Made by a program: the position numbers and the translations under genes
NCBI GenBank assembly: GCA_016218545.1
Contig: JACRDQ010000030.1
Span: 124,001 to 188,000 of the forward strand
Length of the DNA stretch: 64,000 bases
Source of the DNA: Elusimicrobiota bacterium
GTDB lineage: Bacteria > Elusimicrobiota > Elusimicrobia > UBA1565 > UBA9628
Direction: 5' to 3'
Notes under the pieces: model-generated
What the model was told of the DNA's origin: nothing
The model's input: only the letters and a program-made list of their open reading frames with translations
Database searches by the model: none
In this document: in pieces, positions 54,351 through 63,465 of the stretch
Numbering within the stretch: the stretch's first letter is position 1
How the letters are laid out: the number at the start of each line of letters is the position of its first letter

Positions 54351-55552
54351 CGCTCTGCCACCTCGCGGATGTGGTCGGTCACGTACGCGGCGTCGCGCAG
54401 GGTCATGCTGGCCGAGATGGGCAGGGTCATGATCTCGCGGCGCGCGGCCTCGGTGTTCGGGAGGCGGCCGCCGCCCAGGCGCTTGTAGAAGGGCATCATA
54501 TGCAGGGGGGTGTAGTGGAGGCTCACGCCGACGTTGCGGTGCCTGAGCTCCATGAAGAACTCGTCCCGCGAGAGGCGCAGGCCCGAGGGGCAGCGGACCA
54601 CGAAGAGGTGCCGCGCGTGGGAGGGATCGGTCTGGCCCTCAGGGAGATTCCAGGCGGGCTCGAGGCGGACGAGCTCGGCCGCGTAGTGGCGGGCGATGGC
54701 GAGCCTCCGGCGGCTGAACTCGGGCTGGCGCCGGAGCTGGACCCTGCCGAGGCAGGCCTGCAGGTCCGTGTAGTTCATCTTGTAGCCGAGCTCCGCGACC
54801 GGGGCCCACAGGAAGCCCGCCTTGGGCTGGGAGAAGCGCTTCCAGGCGTCCACCGGCAGTCCGTGCAGGCGCAGGCTCCGGCCGCGCTCGGCCAGGGCCG
54901 CATCCGGCAGGGCGATGGCCCCTCCCTCGGCGGTCGAGAGGTTCTTGTTGGCGTAGAAGCTGAAGGCTGTGAGGTTCCCGGACGAGCCGACGCTGCCTCC
55001 GTCGGGGTAGCGGCTGCCCAGGGCGTGGGCCGCGTCCTCGATCAGGGCCACGCGGCGGGGCAGGGCCGCGCGCAGGGCCCGGACATCCACGGTCTTGCCC
55101 CCGTAGTGCACCACGATGACCGCCTTGGTGCGGCGCGTGACCTTGGCCAGCACGGTCTCAGGAGTGGCGCAGAGGGTCCCGGCCGCGATGTCGCAGAACA
55201 CGGGCTTGGCTCCGGCGTAGAGGGCGGCGTTGGCCGTGCTGCACCAGGTGAGGCTCGGGACCACGACCTCGTCCCCCGGGCCGACCCGGTGGAGGAGCAG
55301 GGAGAGGAACAGGGCCGAGGTGCAGGAGTTGACCGCCACGACGTGACGGGCCCCGGTGAAGGCCGCAAGCTCACCTTCGAAGGCGATGACCTGCGGGCCC
55401 ATGCCGATCCAGCCCGAGCGCAGGATCTTGGATACCTCCCGGACCTCGGCGGAGGAGAAGGAAGGCTTGCCGAACGGGAGGTAGTCCGGCCGGACGGGGA
55501 TCCCAGGCTTGCGGACCGCTGTGCCGGGCGCGTTCCTAGGACCGGTCGTCAT
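54338..55552 (-). CDS. DegT/DnrJ/EryC1/StrS sugar aminotransferase
   Basis: A 404-aa PLP-dependent aminotransferase that makes amino sugars from nucleotide-linked keto sugars. PLP Lys203 lies in FYANKNLSTAEGG; Asp173 in EDAAHALG; VNSCTSALFLSLLL is the phosphate-binding turn. ArnB/PseC-like. First gene of a four-gene overlapping operon (aminotransferase, GT2, membrane protein, RDD hybrid). TATCAT lies 8 nt upstream of ATG 55552. Confidence 0.93.
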   Translation of the reverse strand: MTTGPRNAPGTAVRKPGIPVRPDYLPFGKPSFSSAEVREVSKILRSGWIGMGPQVIAFEGELAAFTGARHVVAVNSCTSALFLSLLLHRVGPGDEVVVPSLTWCSTANAALYAGAKPVFCDIAAGTLCATPETVLAKVTRRTKAVIVVHYGGKTVDVRALRAALPRRVALIEDAAHALGSRYPDGGSVGSSGNLTAFSFYANKNLSTAEGGAIALPDAALAERGRSLRLHGLPVDAWKRFSQPKAGFLWAPVAELGYKMNYTDLQACLGRVQLRRQPEFSRRRLAIARHYAAELVRLEPAWNLPEGQTDPSHARHLFVVRCPSGLRLSRDEFFMELRHRNVGVSLHYTPLHMMPFYKRLGGGRLPNTEAARREIMTLPISASMTLRDAAYVTDHIREVAERCRA

Positions 55553-55560
55553 GGCGGACT

Positions 55561-55566
55561 ATGATA
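55561..55566 (-). promoter_or_regulatory. -10 element (TGC-TATCAT), near-leaderless
   Basis: Minus-strand TATCAT, preceded by TGC, ends 8 nt before ATG 55552. Confidence 0.45.
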
Positions 55567-55691
55567 GCAAAGAGGAAGGCGTTCCGGTCCTGCGTCACCG
55601 GCCGGCCCGCTCAGGAGCCCGACGCGGAGGTCCATGCCCGGGGATCATTCCTCCGGGCGGCGGAGGAAGGTCCGGCGGAGGCATTTTCAGC

Positions 55692-55697
55692 TATAAT
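55692..55697 (+). promoter_or_regulatory. -10 element (TATAAT)
   Basis: TATAAT ends 9 nt before ATG 55707, leaving a leader of at most about 3 nt. It is divergent from the aminotransferase promoter at 55561. Confidence 0.5.
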
Positions 55698-55706
55698 CTC
55701 CCTCGG

Positions 55707-57179
55707 ATGACACCCGGTCCAGAGCAGCCTCGCGACCCTTCCGTCATCGGCGTCCCCATCAAGGTCAGCATCCTCATCCCCGCCTACAACGAGCGCTACC
55801 TCGTGAGGGAGTGCCTCCGGCGGGTGCTCGTCCAGAAGCTCCCCGAGGGCCTCGAGCGGGAGATCATCGTCGTCGACGACGGCTCGACGGATGGGACCTG
55901 GGACGTCCTCTCCCAGGTGGCGGCGGACAACCCCGGGAAAATCGTGCTCCACCGGCACGCCCGCAACAGCGGGAAGGGGGCCGCGCTTCGGACCGCCATA
56001 GACCTGGCGGCAGGGGACATCCTCCTCATCCAGGACGCCGACCTGGAATACGACCCGGCCGACTACCCCGCCCTCCTGGCCCCCATCCTGAGGGGCGACG
56101 CGGACGCGGTCTACGGCTCGCGATTCCAGGGCAGGGGCGCCAAGCGCGTCATGATGTTCTGGCACGCCCTGGGCAACCGCATCCTCACGCTGCTCAACAA
56201 CCTCTTCACGGACCTCGATCTCAGCGATCTGTGGACCTGCTACAAGGCGGTCCGCGCCCCGTTCGTCAAAGGGCTCCCCCTGCGCTGCGACGGCTTCTGC
56301 ATCGACGTCGAGCTCACCGCCAAGCTGGCCAAGCAGCGGTGCCGCATCTACGAGGTGCCCATCAGCTATTATGGCCGCACTTACGATGAAGGCAAGAAGA
56401 TCGGCTTCTGGGACGCGATGTCGTCGATGGTCGTGACCATCCGGTTCTGGCTCCTCGACGACCTTTACGGGGAGGACCGGCCCGTCATGAAGGCCCTGCA
56501 CCGCCTCGAGCGCGCCCAGCGTTTCAACGCCTGGCTGGCCGACGCCATCCGTCCGGACCTGGGGGCCCGCGTCCTCGAGATCGGGGCCGGGACCGGGCAC
56601 CTCGCGTCCAAGCTGTGCCAGAGGGACTTCTACATCGCTTCGGACAACGATGAATTCGCCTGCCTGAAGCTCGCGAGGCGCTTCGCCTTGCGTCCCGGCG
56701 TCAGGACCATGCGGGTCGACGTCACCAAGGCGGAGGACTTCGCGAGCCTCCGGGGCGGCGTCGACTCGGTCGTCTGCCTGAACGTCATCGAGCACCTCGA
56801 CGACCACGAGGCCGCCCTGCGCAACATGCGGGATGCCCTCGCCGAAGGCGGGGGTCTGATCCTCCTGGTGCCCCACCTGCCCTGGGCCTACGGAGAGGTC
56901 GACCGCATCGCCGGGCACCGGCGGCGCTACGTCCGCAAGGAGCTCTCGGAGCTCCTGACCTCCGCCGGATTCTCCGTCGAGAGGATCGTCGAATTCAACA
57001 GGCTCTCCTTCCCGGGGTGGGTCTGGAACGGCAGGGTGCTCAAGAGCCGGAGCTTCAATCCCCTTCAGCTCCAGATCTTCGACATGCTGGTCTGGCTGCT
57101 GAGCTGGGCCGACCCCTACCTGCCCTGGCCCGGACAGAGCCTGCTCGCCCTCGCGCGCAAGCCGGACGCCGGCGCCTAG
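55707..57179 (+). CDS. bifunctional GT2 glycosyltransferase / SAM methyltransferase
   Basis: A 490-aa fusion. Residues 18-250 are a DPM1-like GT2: VSILIPAYNERYLV, IIVVDDGSTDGT, and metal motif DADLEYDP. Residues 275-490 are a class I SAM methyltransferase: VLEIGAGTGHLA (SAM loop), NVIEHLDDHEAAL and VPHLPWAYGEVD. The bifunctional form is known in polysaccharide loci. ATG 55707 was chosen over an earlier GTG because the conserved domain starts here and TATAAT precedes it. It acts in glycan assembly and modification; sugar unknown. Confidence 0.9.
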   Translation: MTPGPEQPRDPSVIGVPIKVSILIPAYNERYLVRECLRRVLVQKLPEGLEREIIVVDDGSTDGTWDVLSQVAADNPGKIVLHRHARNSGKGAALRTAIDLAAGDILLIQDADLEYDPADYPALLAPILRGDADAVYGSRFQGRGAKRVMMFWHALGNRILTLLNNLFTDLDLSDLWTCYKAVRAPFVKGLPLRCDGFCIDVELTAKLAKQRCRIYEVPISYYGRTYDEGKKIGFWDAMSSMVVTIRFWLLDDLYGEDRPVMKALHRLERAQRFNAWLADAIRPDLGARVLEIGAGTGHLASKLCQRDFYIASDNDEFACLKLARRFALRPGVRTMRVDVTKAEDFASLRGGVDSVVCLNVIEHLDDHEAALRNMRDALAEGGGLILLVPHLPWAYGEVDRIAGHRRRYVRKELSELLTSAGFSVERIVEFNRLSFPGWVWNGRVLKSRSFNPLQLQIFDMLVWLLSWADPYLPWPGQSLLALARKPDAGA

Positions 57180-57182
57180 CGG

Positions 57183-57199
57183 CCTAGCAGTTTGCTAGG
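57183..57199. terminator. short hairpin between convergent genes
   Basis: CCTAGCA / TGCTAGG with a 3-nt loop, a perfect 7-bp stem. It overlaps the minus-strand stop at 57195-57197 and could serve both convergent genes. Confidence 0.4.
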
Positions 57200-58820
57200 G
57201 CTCCATGCCGGGTCCCAGGAAGAGCTTGGACAGGAAGCCCGTCTCCCTGAGCGCCGGGACGGCGACGTCGGCCGCTCCGATGATCCGGTCCGCCCCGTAA
57301 TCGTAGATGACGAGGCTGGAGACGGGATAGCGGTGCACTTCCCTGCCTCTGTAGCGCTCGACCAGTTCCGCGCCCTCCACGGTCATCCTCGGCGTGAGGA
57401 CGTTGCCGTGGAGGTCCTTGCGGCCGAAGGTGACCCGAAGGGCGGGATTGAGGTCGTAGTCGCTGTCGAAGACGGGGGCGCCGTGGATGAAGCGCGGCGC
57501 GCCGGCGAGCAGGACCGCGTTGGAGTCGTGGAGCCGCGCCGTATGCGGGGCCAGGCGGCTGAGGATGTCCTTCTGGGCGGCCCACGCCCGGGACCAAGCA
57601 TCGGCCTCGACCCAGTTCGTCCAAGTGAACGCGGTCAGCAGCAGCCATGGCGCGACGAAGGGCACGCGGCCCGAGGCGCGACGGGAGAGGGCCCATAGGA
57701 AGGCTGCCAGCAGCAGGCCTCCTGTCCACGCTCCCGCGCCGTTGACGCGGCTCATCACCCCGTTGACATAGGGCAGATAGCTTTCTGCCAGGAGGAAGGG
57801 CGCATAGGCTCCCAGGAACGCGGCGGCGACGGCGCCCGCGAGCGCCCCGGCCGAGGCGCTCGCATCCTCGGGGCCGTCCTCCGGCTTCAGGCGCAGGGCC
57901 GCGGCGGCGAGTCCGGCCGCGAGGGGGGCGAAGATCAGGAGCCACCCCAGCTCACGGCCGGCATCGAGGAGCCTCACCGCGCTCAAGGAGAGGGGCCAAA
58001 GGGTCACGCAGCCCGCTCCGGCGGCCAAGGTCTTGAGGGCCTGCGAGGGGGAAAGCGCCATGAATCCGGACTTGGGGTTGTGGGAGCCCATGAGGAAAGG
58101 GATGCCGGCCCATTTCCATAGGAGGAGCACGGCCAGGACGACCGCATAGGGCAGCAGGCCCTTGAGGACTTCCTTGAGGGTCTCCGCGCGGCCTCCGCCC
58201 TCGGCGAGGGCCCTGCCTGCGACCGCCCCTCCCAGCATGAGCGGCATGAACATGGCCGCCTCGTAGGAAAGCAGAGCCATGGCGTAGAGCGCCTGGCTGG
58301 CGGCCAGGGCCGGCCAGCGCCTGGACCGCCACCAATGAGCATGCACCAGGATGCTCGCCAGGATGAGCGTCTGCGACAGGTGCTGGCAGACCAGGTTGGG
58401 CCTATAGTGGAAGCCTCCCCGGTTCGGGTAGAGAGCGATGAGTCCGGCGGCGAGCAGGGCCAGACCCCGCCAATCCAGGAGCCGCTTCAAGAGGAGGAAC
58501 AGGAGGAACGATTCCGCCAGCTCCAGGGACCCGAGCACGAGCTGCGGGACCCACGCGTGGTCCATCGCCGGAGGGCCGCTCAACCTCAGTATGAGGGCGT
58601 CATGGAGCATCTCCAGGGGGCGGTCCCAGAAGAAGCCCGTCTCCATGAACGCCCTGACTCCGTCGATGAAGCGGCTGCCCTGGCCGGCCATGGAGATGAG
58701 CCACCAATCGTCGATGTAGAACCCCGCGGACAGGAGATTGAGCCTGAGGCCGAAGAGGTGCAGGAGGAAAAGGAGCAGCAACGCACGTCCGTCCGTCGGT
58801 CCGGGCCTACGGTCGCTCAT
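57195..58820 (-). CDS. polytopic membrane protein, PMT/GT39-like
   Basis: A 541-aa protein with about ten membrane helices and a soluble C-terminal portion. The first loop contains GFYIDDWWLISMAG, with the acidic pair expected in GT-C glycosyltransferases (EIDD/DD position). The layout resembles the proteins at 8116 and 51460 but with little direct similarity. It lies 48 nt downstream of the M48 peptidase gene on the same strand. Transfer of sugar from a lipid carrier is inferred. Confidence 0.68.
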   Translation of the reverse strand: MSDRRPGPTDGRALLLLFLLHLFGLRLNLLSAGFYIDDWWLISMAGQGSRFIDGVRAFMETGFFWDRPLEMLHDALILRLSGPPAMDHAWVPQLVLGSLELAESFLLFLLLKRLLDWRGLALLAAGLIALYPNRGGFHYRPNLVCQHLSQTLILASILVHAHWWRSRRWPALAASQALYAMALLSYEAAMFMPLMLGGAVAGRALAEGGGRAETLKEVLKGLLPYAVVLAVLLLWKWAGIPFLMGSHNPKSGFMALSPSQALKTLAAGAGCVTLWPLSLSAVRLLDAGRELGWLLIFAPLAAGLAAAALRLKPEDGPEDASASAGALAGAVAAAFLGAYAPFLLAESYLPYVNGVMSRVNGAGAWTGGLLLAAFLWALSRRASGRVPFVAPWLLLTAFTWTNWVEADAWSRAWAAQKDILSRLAPHTARLHDSNAVLLAGAPRFIHGAPVFDSDYDLNPALRVTFGRKDLHGNVLTPRMTVEGAELVERYRGREVHRYPVSSLVIYDYGADRIIGAADVAVPALRETGFLSKLFLGPGMEP

Positions 58821-58868
58821 GGCGGGCGATGCAGGGGACTCATGCCCCAGCGGGTCCTTGCAGCAACG

Positions 58869-61800
58869 TCAGCGGCCGGCCTGGAGGAGGAGCACCTCTT
58901 GGATCTTCTTCTGGAGCCAGTGGTGCAGGAGCATGAACCGCACCATCCGGTAGAACTGCGCGACGGCCACGAGCGCAACGCCCATGGTCAGGATCGGATG
59001 GATGAAGAACGCCAAGCCCGCAAGGGCGGTCGCGGCGACGCCCATGGCGGCGGCGTGCGTCATGGAGGAGAAGACCTCGCGGTCGAGGGTCATGAGCTCG
59101 GAAGCCACCTTGCCGGCGGAAGGGGCCGCGCCGGCCACGAAGCCCGCGGCCTTGCCCGAGGCCTTGAGGGCCTCGGCCATCTCGAAGAGCCGGCTGATGC
59201 GCTGGTCGGTGTCCGGGTGGGTGATGAACAGGTTGAACATGAAGTCGTCCTTCTTGCCCACCGCCCACTGGGTGGCGTCGTCGAGCTGGAGCGCGCCGCC
59301 CTGGTGGAGCTGCTCGAGCGGGTTGACCGTCATGAGGTGGGAGACGGCCATCAGGCGCGGCACCATCATGGAGGGGAAGGAGAAACTGGCCTTGGGCCTC
59401 CAGGTCATGAGCAGGCCCAAGGCGATGGCCAGGGACTCGGGCTCGGCGCTCAGCTTCGCGCCGTCCTCGTCCGCCATCCCCTCGTTGGAACGCGAGGCGC
59501 CCATCTGCATGATCTGCAGGACCGTGGGCACCCACAGGGCCGCGAAGACCTGGATGAGCCCCATGAAGGAGGCCAGGGCCGGGCCCGCGAGGGGTGCGAC
59601 GAAATGCCGCTGGTCGGTCTTGCGGCCGAGGACGCGGTCCCAGATGCGGGTCAGCACGGCCTTGGCGTGGCCCACGGCCCACATGACGGAGTACGAGGCG
59701 AAGGAGACCGCGCTGGCGATGCCGCCGGACACGTCGCCGAGCACCATGTGGCGGTCCATGACGTGCGACATCTCGTGCGCGAGCACGCCGCGCAGGCCCT
59801 GGTAGCCGAGGGTCTTGAGATCGGCGTCCGAGGCTCCGGCCACGGCGGCCAGGAGTTGCTCGGGGGTCGCGTCCGCGCTCACCCCGGGCACGTACTTCGC
59901 GATGGCCTTGCGGAAGACCTGGTAGGGCTTGCCCGCGGGGTCGGAGGCCTTGATGAGGGCCGGGATGCTCCGGCGGAGACTCTCCGGGTTGAGCAGCATG
60001 TCCTTGATCTCGGGCGTGATGCCCACCATGGCCTTGAAGGGGCTGCGGCCCGTGGCGAAGGCGTTGGGCACGCCCATGGGCGTGATGACCATCTCGGGCA
60101 TGGGGATGGGCTTCTTGCCCGCGGCCTGGCGGCCCTCGTTGATCCGGCCCACGAGCTCCCTGACGAGGGAGAAGAACTCGGGGTCCGCGGCTTCATTGGC
60201 CGGCTTGGCCTGCATGGTCTTCTTGATGAGCCAGGTGGAGGCGAGGACCTGGGCCGTCATGAGGCCGCCCGCGATGAGGAGGTACTTGCCCAGGGCCAGG
60301 AACCCGAAGACCGTGGCGGCCATGCCGACCGCCGATCCCGCCATGGCGAGGATGATGAGGCCGGTCTTGAGCCTGTAGAAGTACTTGGGCCACGACTTGG
60401 GGGCGGCGGCCGGGACATCGGGGTCGACGGCGGGCTTGACCTCGGTCGACGGGGCGGGCTTGGCCTTGGGCAGGATCTTCGTCAGCAGGCGCTCGGCCCA
60501 GTGGGCGGCGCGCTCCGCCGAGAAGGCGATCGTCAGGAACACCAGGGGGCTCGTGAACCCGGTGGCGATGTTGAAGACGAGCAGACCCAGGTAGAGGGTG
60601 TTGAAGTTGAGGGCGTAGTCCAGGAGGTTCGCCCAGAGGGGCCGGTGGCTGTCCCAATGGGCAGGGGCGCGGTTGCCCAGGAAGTTCCAGGCCACGAAGG
60701 CCCAGTTGGAGTACACGGCTCCAAAGCCCGTCAGCAGGGAGAAGACCACGCCGGTCATGACCCAGATGAAGGCCGGGAAGCGCAGCTTCTGCAGGCCGCT
60801 GCCAGGCACGCTGAAGGCTCGGCCGGACTCGGCGGCGAAGATGATCCTGCCGAGGAAGAAGGAGACCGTGGTCATGACGGGCAGGGCCAGCATGCCCAGG
60901 ATGGGACCCAGTCCCAGGGCTCCGGCGGCCGCGGCGCCGAAGGCCGCGGGCAGGAGGGCCAGGGCCCCCCAGAGCATGAGGTTGTCAGCCAGGGGCATGG
61001 CCGCAAACCCTCGGCCCGCCGCCAGGCCGGCCAGGGGCAGGGCGGCCAGGGCGAGCTTCGCCCCGGAGAGGGCGGCAAAGCCCGGGGCCGCGAGCACGGC
61101 CGCGCCGATGAGCGCGCCGATGGAGAGGTCCATGAGCCACTTGACCTTGGTCAGGCGCGGGGAGTCGCGCAGGGAGAGGCGATAGCGGGCGTAGAGGGCG
61201 GCGGGCAGGAGCAGGACTCCTGAACCCACGGCCCAGACCGCGGCCGCGGGGAGGAGGCCGAAGACCGCGGGAAGGAAGGTCACGGCCAGCAACTGCAGGC
61301 CGAGCACCGCTCCTGCGGAGCCGCCCATGCGGAGGACCGTGGTGGCGAGGCCCAGGGCCTTGCGGGCCGCGCCCTGCGGCTGGACCGGGGAGGGGACGTC
61401 GGCCGAGGCCTGGGCCTTGGACTCCGATGAGGGGGTGGCGAGCCGGCCGGCGGTCAAGGGGGTCTCGGCGCCGGGCACGGCGTCTTCGACGGAGGAGGGG
61501 ACGGAGCGCACGCCCAGGACGCGGTCCATGATCTTCTCGCCCGCGCCGCGGACGTCGCCGTCAGCCATGGAAGAGGCTTGGGCTCCGGAGAGTTGAAGTT
61601 CGTCTTTCCGCTCGAGGAGTTCGATCAGATCCGGCGCGCCTTGCTTGGCTGCCTGCGCGGCAGCGGGGGTGGCGTCGCCCACGGTCGCGGCGTTCGGGGT
61701 CAAGACCGGGAGGGAGGCTTCGGAGCCGGGCAGGGAGGGGACCGCGGTTCCGGGCGCGGCGAAGGTGACGCCGGCGCCGGGCAGGCCCTGGAAGGGAGTC

Positions 61801-62033
61801 GTCATGGACACGCCGGGGAGGCTCGACTGCAGGGGCAGCACGGAGCTGCCGAAGGAAACGGGGGACAGCCGGCCGGTGGGCGCGCCGAGGCGCACGGCAG
61901 CGGCTCCGCCCGAGAGCGAGCTGTTGACAGCCGGGATGGGGCGGACCATGGATGCCGTCTGCGCGTAGGCGGGGATGCCAGGCGCGAGGAGCACGAGCAC
62001 GGCGGATAGAAGGGAAGCGGTGAGTTTCTTCAT
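58869..62033 (-). CDS. very long M48 (HtpX/Ste24-like) membrane metallopeptidase
   Basis: A 1054-aa protein. Signal peptide (about 1-24); a low-complexity Ala/Pro/Ser region (about 25-215); several membrane helices (about 220-610); then an M48 peptidase core with zinc motif HEMSH (His753, His757), the third ligand in SNEGMADEDGAKLS, and the tail motif THPDTDQRISRL. Two or three helices flank or follow the core. Usual HtpX is about 290 aa, so most of this chain is extra. It probably handles damaged membrane or exported proteins. The ATG of MKKLTASLL was chosen for its signal peptide and TATGAT 7 nt upstream. Confidence 0.88.
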   Translation of the reverse strand: MKKLTASLLSAVLVLLAPGIPAYAQTASMVRPIPAVNSSLSGGAAAVRLGAPTGRLSPVSFGSSVLPLQSSLPGVSMTTPFQGLPGAGVTFAAPGTAVPSLPGSEASLPVLTPNAATVGDATPAAAQAAKQGAPDLIELLERKDELQLSGAQASSMADGDVRGAGEKIMDRVLGVRSVPSSVEDAVPGAETPLTAGRLATPSSESKAQASADVPSPVQPQGAARKALGLATTVLRMGGSAGAVLGLQLLAVTFLPAVFGLLPAAAVWAVGSGVLLLPAALYARYRLSLRDSPRLTKVKWLMDLSIGALIGAAVLAAPGFAALSGAKLALAALPLAGLAAGRGFAAMPLADNLMLWGALALLPAAFGAAAAGALGLGPILGMLALPVMTTVSFFLGRIIFAAESGRAFSVPGSGLQKLRFPAFIWVMTGVVFSLLTGFGAVYSNWAFVAWNFLGNRAPAHWDSHRPLWANLLDYALNFNTLYLGLLVFNIATGFTSPLVFLTIAFSAERAAHWAERLLTKILPKAKPAPSTEVKPAVDPDVPAAAPKSWPKYFYRLKTGLIILAMAGSAVGMAATVFGFLALGKYLLIAGGLMTAQVLASTWLIKKTMQAKPANEAADPEFFSLVRELVGRINEGRQAAGKKPIPMPEMVITPMGVPNAFATGRSPFKAMVGITPEIKDMLLNPESLRRSIPALIKASDPAGKPYQVFRKAIAKYVPGVSADATPEQLLAAVAGASDADLKTLGYQGLRGVLAHEMSHVMDRHMVLGDVSGGIASAVSFASYSVMWAVGHAKAVLTRIWDRVLGRKTDQRHFVAPLAGPALASFMGLIQVFAALWVPTVLQIMQMGASRSNEGMADEDGAKLSAEPESLAIALGLLMTWRPKASFSFPSMMVPRLMAVSHLMTVNPLEQLHQGGALQLDDATQWAVGKKDDFMFNLFITHPDTDQRISRLFEMAEALKASGKAAGFVAGAAPSAGKVASELMTLDREVFSSMTHAAAMGVAATALAGLAFFIHPILTMGVALVAVAQFYRMVRFMLLHHWLQKKIQEVLLLQAGR

Positions 62034-62040
62034 GGCAGAC

Positions 62041-62046
62041 ATCATA
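62041..62046 (-). promoter_or_regulatory. -10 element (TGA-TATGAT), leaderless
   Basis: Minus-strand TATGAT, preceded by TGA, ends 7 nt before ATG 62033. Confidence 0.5.
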
Positions 62047-62059
62047 TCAGGCTCTTCGC

Positions 62060-62180
62060 TCGGGCCCTGCGGGCCCAAGGGCCCAACTCCGCCTTGTTTT
62101 TCGGCCCAAGGGTCCTGTCACCCTTGGCCTGGGCCCTGATGGGGCCATCTGGTCCCCCCCAGGGCCCAGATGGGGACCCA
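62060..62180. repeat. GGGCCC-rich intergenic segment with hairpins
   Basis: Several GGGCCC or near-GGGCCC boxes with two local stems: 62106-62113 with 62120-62127 (8 bp, 6-nt loop) and 62145-62152 with 62166-62173 (8 bp). No coding potential seen. Possibly a protein-binding or attenuator region between the divergent M48 and GT4 genes. Confidence 0.45.
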
Positions 62181-62207
62181 TGTGCCGACGCACCCATCCA
62201 GACTAAC

Positions 62208-62285
62208 GCAACAGCTGGTGTCAGACACCAGCCGTGTTGCATTCTTTCTTGCCTGACGGAAGCGACAGGGGGGATGTCTGACACC
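62208..62285. repeat. REP-like palindromic element with TGTCTGACACC ends
   Basis: GCTGGTGTC-A-GACACCAGC (62214-62232) is a perfect nested dyad within GCAACA...TGTTGC. GGTGTCAGACA (62217-62227) also pairs with TGTCTGACACC (62275-62285). The end motif is shared with 38994-39060. It lies just upstream of the GT4 -10 box. Confidence 0.7.
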
Positions 62286-62294
62286 AGTGTATGG

Positions 62295-62300
62295 CATAAT
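62295..62300 (+). promoter_or_regulatory. -10 element (TGG-CATAAT), near-leaderless
   Basis: CATAAT, preceded by TGG, ends 8 nt before ATG 62309. Confidence 0.4.
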
Positions 62301-62308
62301 TGCGGTGG

Positions 62309-63424
62309 ATGAAGCGCATCGCCATCGCCAGCAGACAGGTCTCAGGGGTCACGGGCACGACCACCACGATCCTGGAGCACGCCCGGCGCATGGTCTCCAA
62401 AGGGGTCGAGGTCCACGTCTACGGTGAGAAGCTCGACTCGGATCGGCTCGCAGCGGCCGGGGCCTCCGGCCACCGGCTCCCAGGCTGGCCTTGGGGAAGC
62501 AGGTTCAAGCGCAAGCTCTTCTCCTGGGTCTTCGACCGGGTCCTGGGGCGCGAGCGCTTCGACCTGGTCTGGGGCCACGGGGACACCTTGAACCAGGACG
62601 TCCTGAGCCTGCACAACTGCGTGCACGCCGCGCACGAAGCCGTCTACGGCTCGCCCCTGGGCGCCAGCTCCGGGGTGGGGCTCATCCACGGACGCATCCT
62701 CGCGGAGCGGCGGTTCAAGCTGCTCATCGCCAACTCGGGCCTGATGAAGGACGAGGTGGTGGGACGATTCGGGGTGCCGGCAGCCTCGGTGCGCGTCATC
62801 CATCCCGGTTTCGACCCTGAGCGGTTCAAGCCCGAGGACCGGCCCTCGGGGCTTTCCGTAAGGCGGAGCCTCGGGGTCGGAGAGGGCGGGGTGCTCGTGG
62901 GCCTCATCAGCTCGGGAGACTTCGAGAAGAGGGGCGTGCGGAGGTTCCTCTCCGCGCTCGGGAGCCTTTCCTCCGGAGTCAAGAAGGAGCTCCATGCCCT
63001 GGTGATGGGAAGAGAGAGCAGGCTGGCCCCGTACCGGGGGCTTGCCGCCTCCATCGGTCTGGGAGCCAGGGTCCACTTCATCCCGCCTTCCCCGGACGTG
63101 AGCCGCTTCTACCACGCGCTCGACCTCTACGTCCATCCCGCGCTCTACGAGGAGTTCGGCCAGTCGGTCCAGGAGGCCATGGCCTGCGGAGTCCCGGTCC
63201 TCACCAACGTCAGGGTGGGAGCCGCGGAGCTCCTCGCCGGGAGGAGCGGACCCGTGCTCCCCGACCCAGGGGTCGAGGCCCTGGCCTCGGGCCTCGAGCG
63301 GCTCGTCTCGGACCCGGGATTGCGCGCGTCCTGGGGAGGGGCCTGCCGGGAGGCGGCCCGCGCCAACACGTGGGACCGCAACTTCGACCTGACCTGGGAA
63401 TGTCTGCGGCCGTTCCTGGGCTGA
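62309..63424 (+). CDS. GT4-type glycosyltransferase
   Basis: A 371-aa GT-B fold transferase of family GT4 (glycosyltransferase group 1). N-terminal acceptor domain with TGTTTTILEHARRMVSKG; C-terminal donor domain with VGLISSGDFEKRG, the linker VIHPGFD, and the EX7E-type region LYVHPALYEEFGQSVQEAMACGVPVL. It is probably cytoplasmic or membrane-peripheral, acting in lipopolysaccharide or other glycan assembly. ATG 62309 was preferred to TTG 62300. Confidence 0.9.
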   Translation: MKRIAIASRQVSGVTGTTTTILEHARRMVSKGVEVHVYGEKLDSDRLAAAGASGHRLPGWPWGSRFKRKLFSWVFDRVLGRERFDLVWGHGDTLNQDVLSLHNCVHAAHEAVYGSPLGASSGVGLIHGRILAERRFKLLIANSGLMKDEVVGRFGVPAASVRVIHPGFDPERFKPEDRPSGLSVRRSLGVGEGGVLVGLISSGDFEKRGVRRFLSALGSLSSGVKKELHALVMGRESRLAPYRGLAASIGLGARVHFIPPSPDVSRFYHALDLYVHPALYEEFGQSVQEAMACGVPVLTNVRVGAAELLAGRSGPVLPDPGVEALASGLERLVSDPGLRASWGGACREAARANTWDRNFDLTWECLRPFLG

Positions 63425-63450
63425 GGAGGCCCGGGTTTTGATAATTAAGG

Positions 63451-63456
63451 TAGAAT
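63451..63456 (+). promoter_or_regulatory. -10-like element (TAGAAT)
   Basis: TAGAAT ends 9 nt before GTG 63466 in a local AT-rich stretch. Confidence 0.4.
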
Positions 63457-63465
63457 AGCCGCGCT

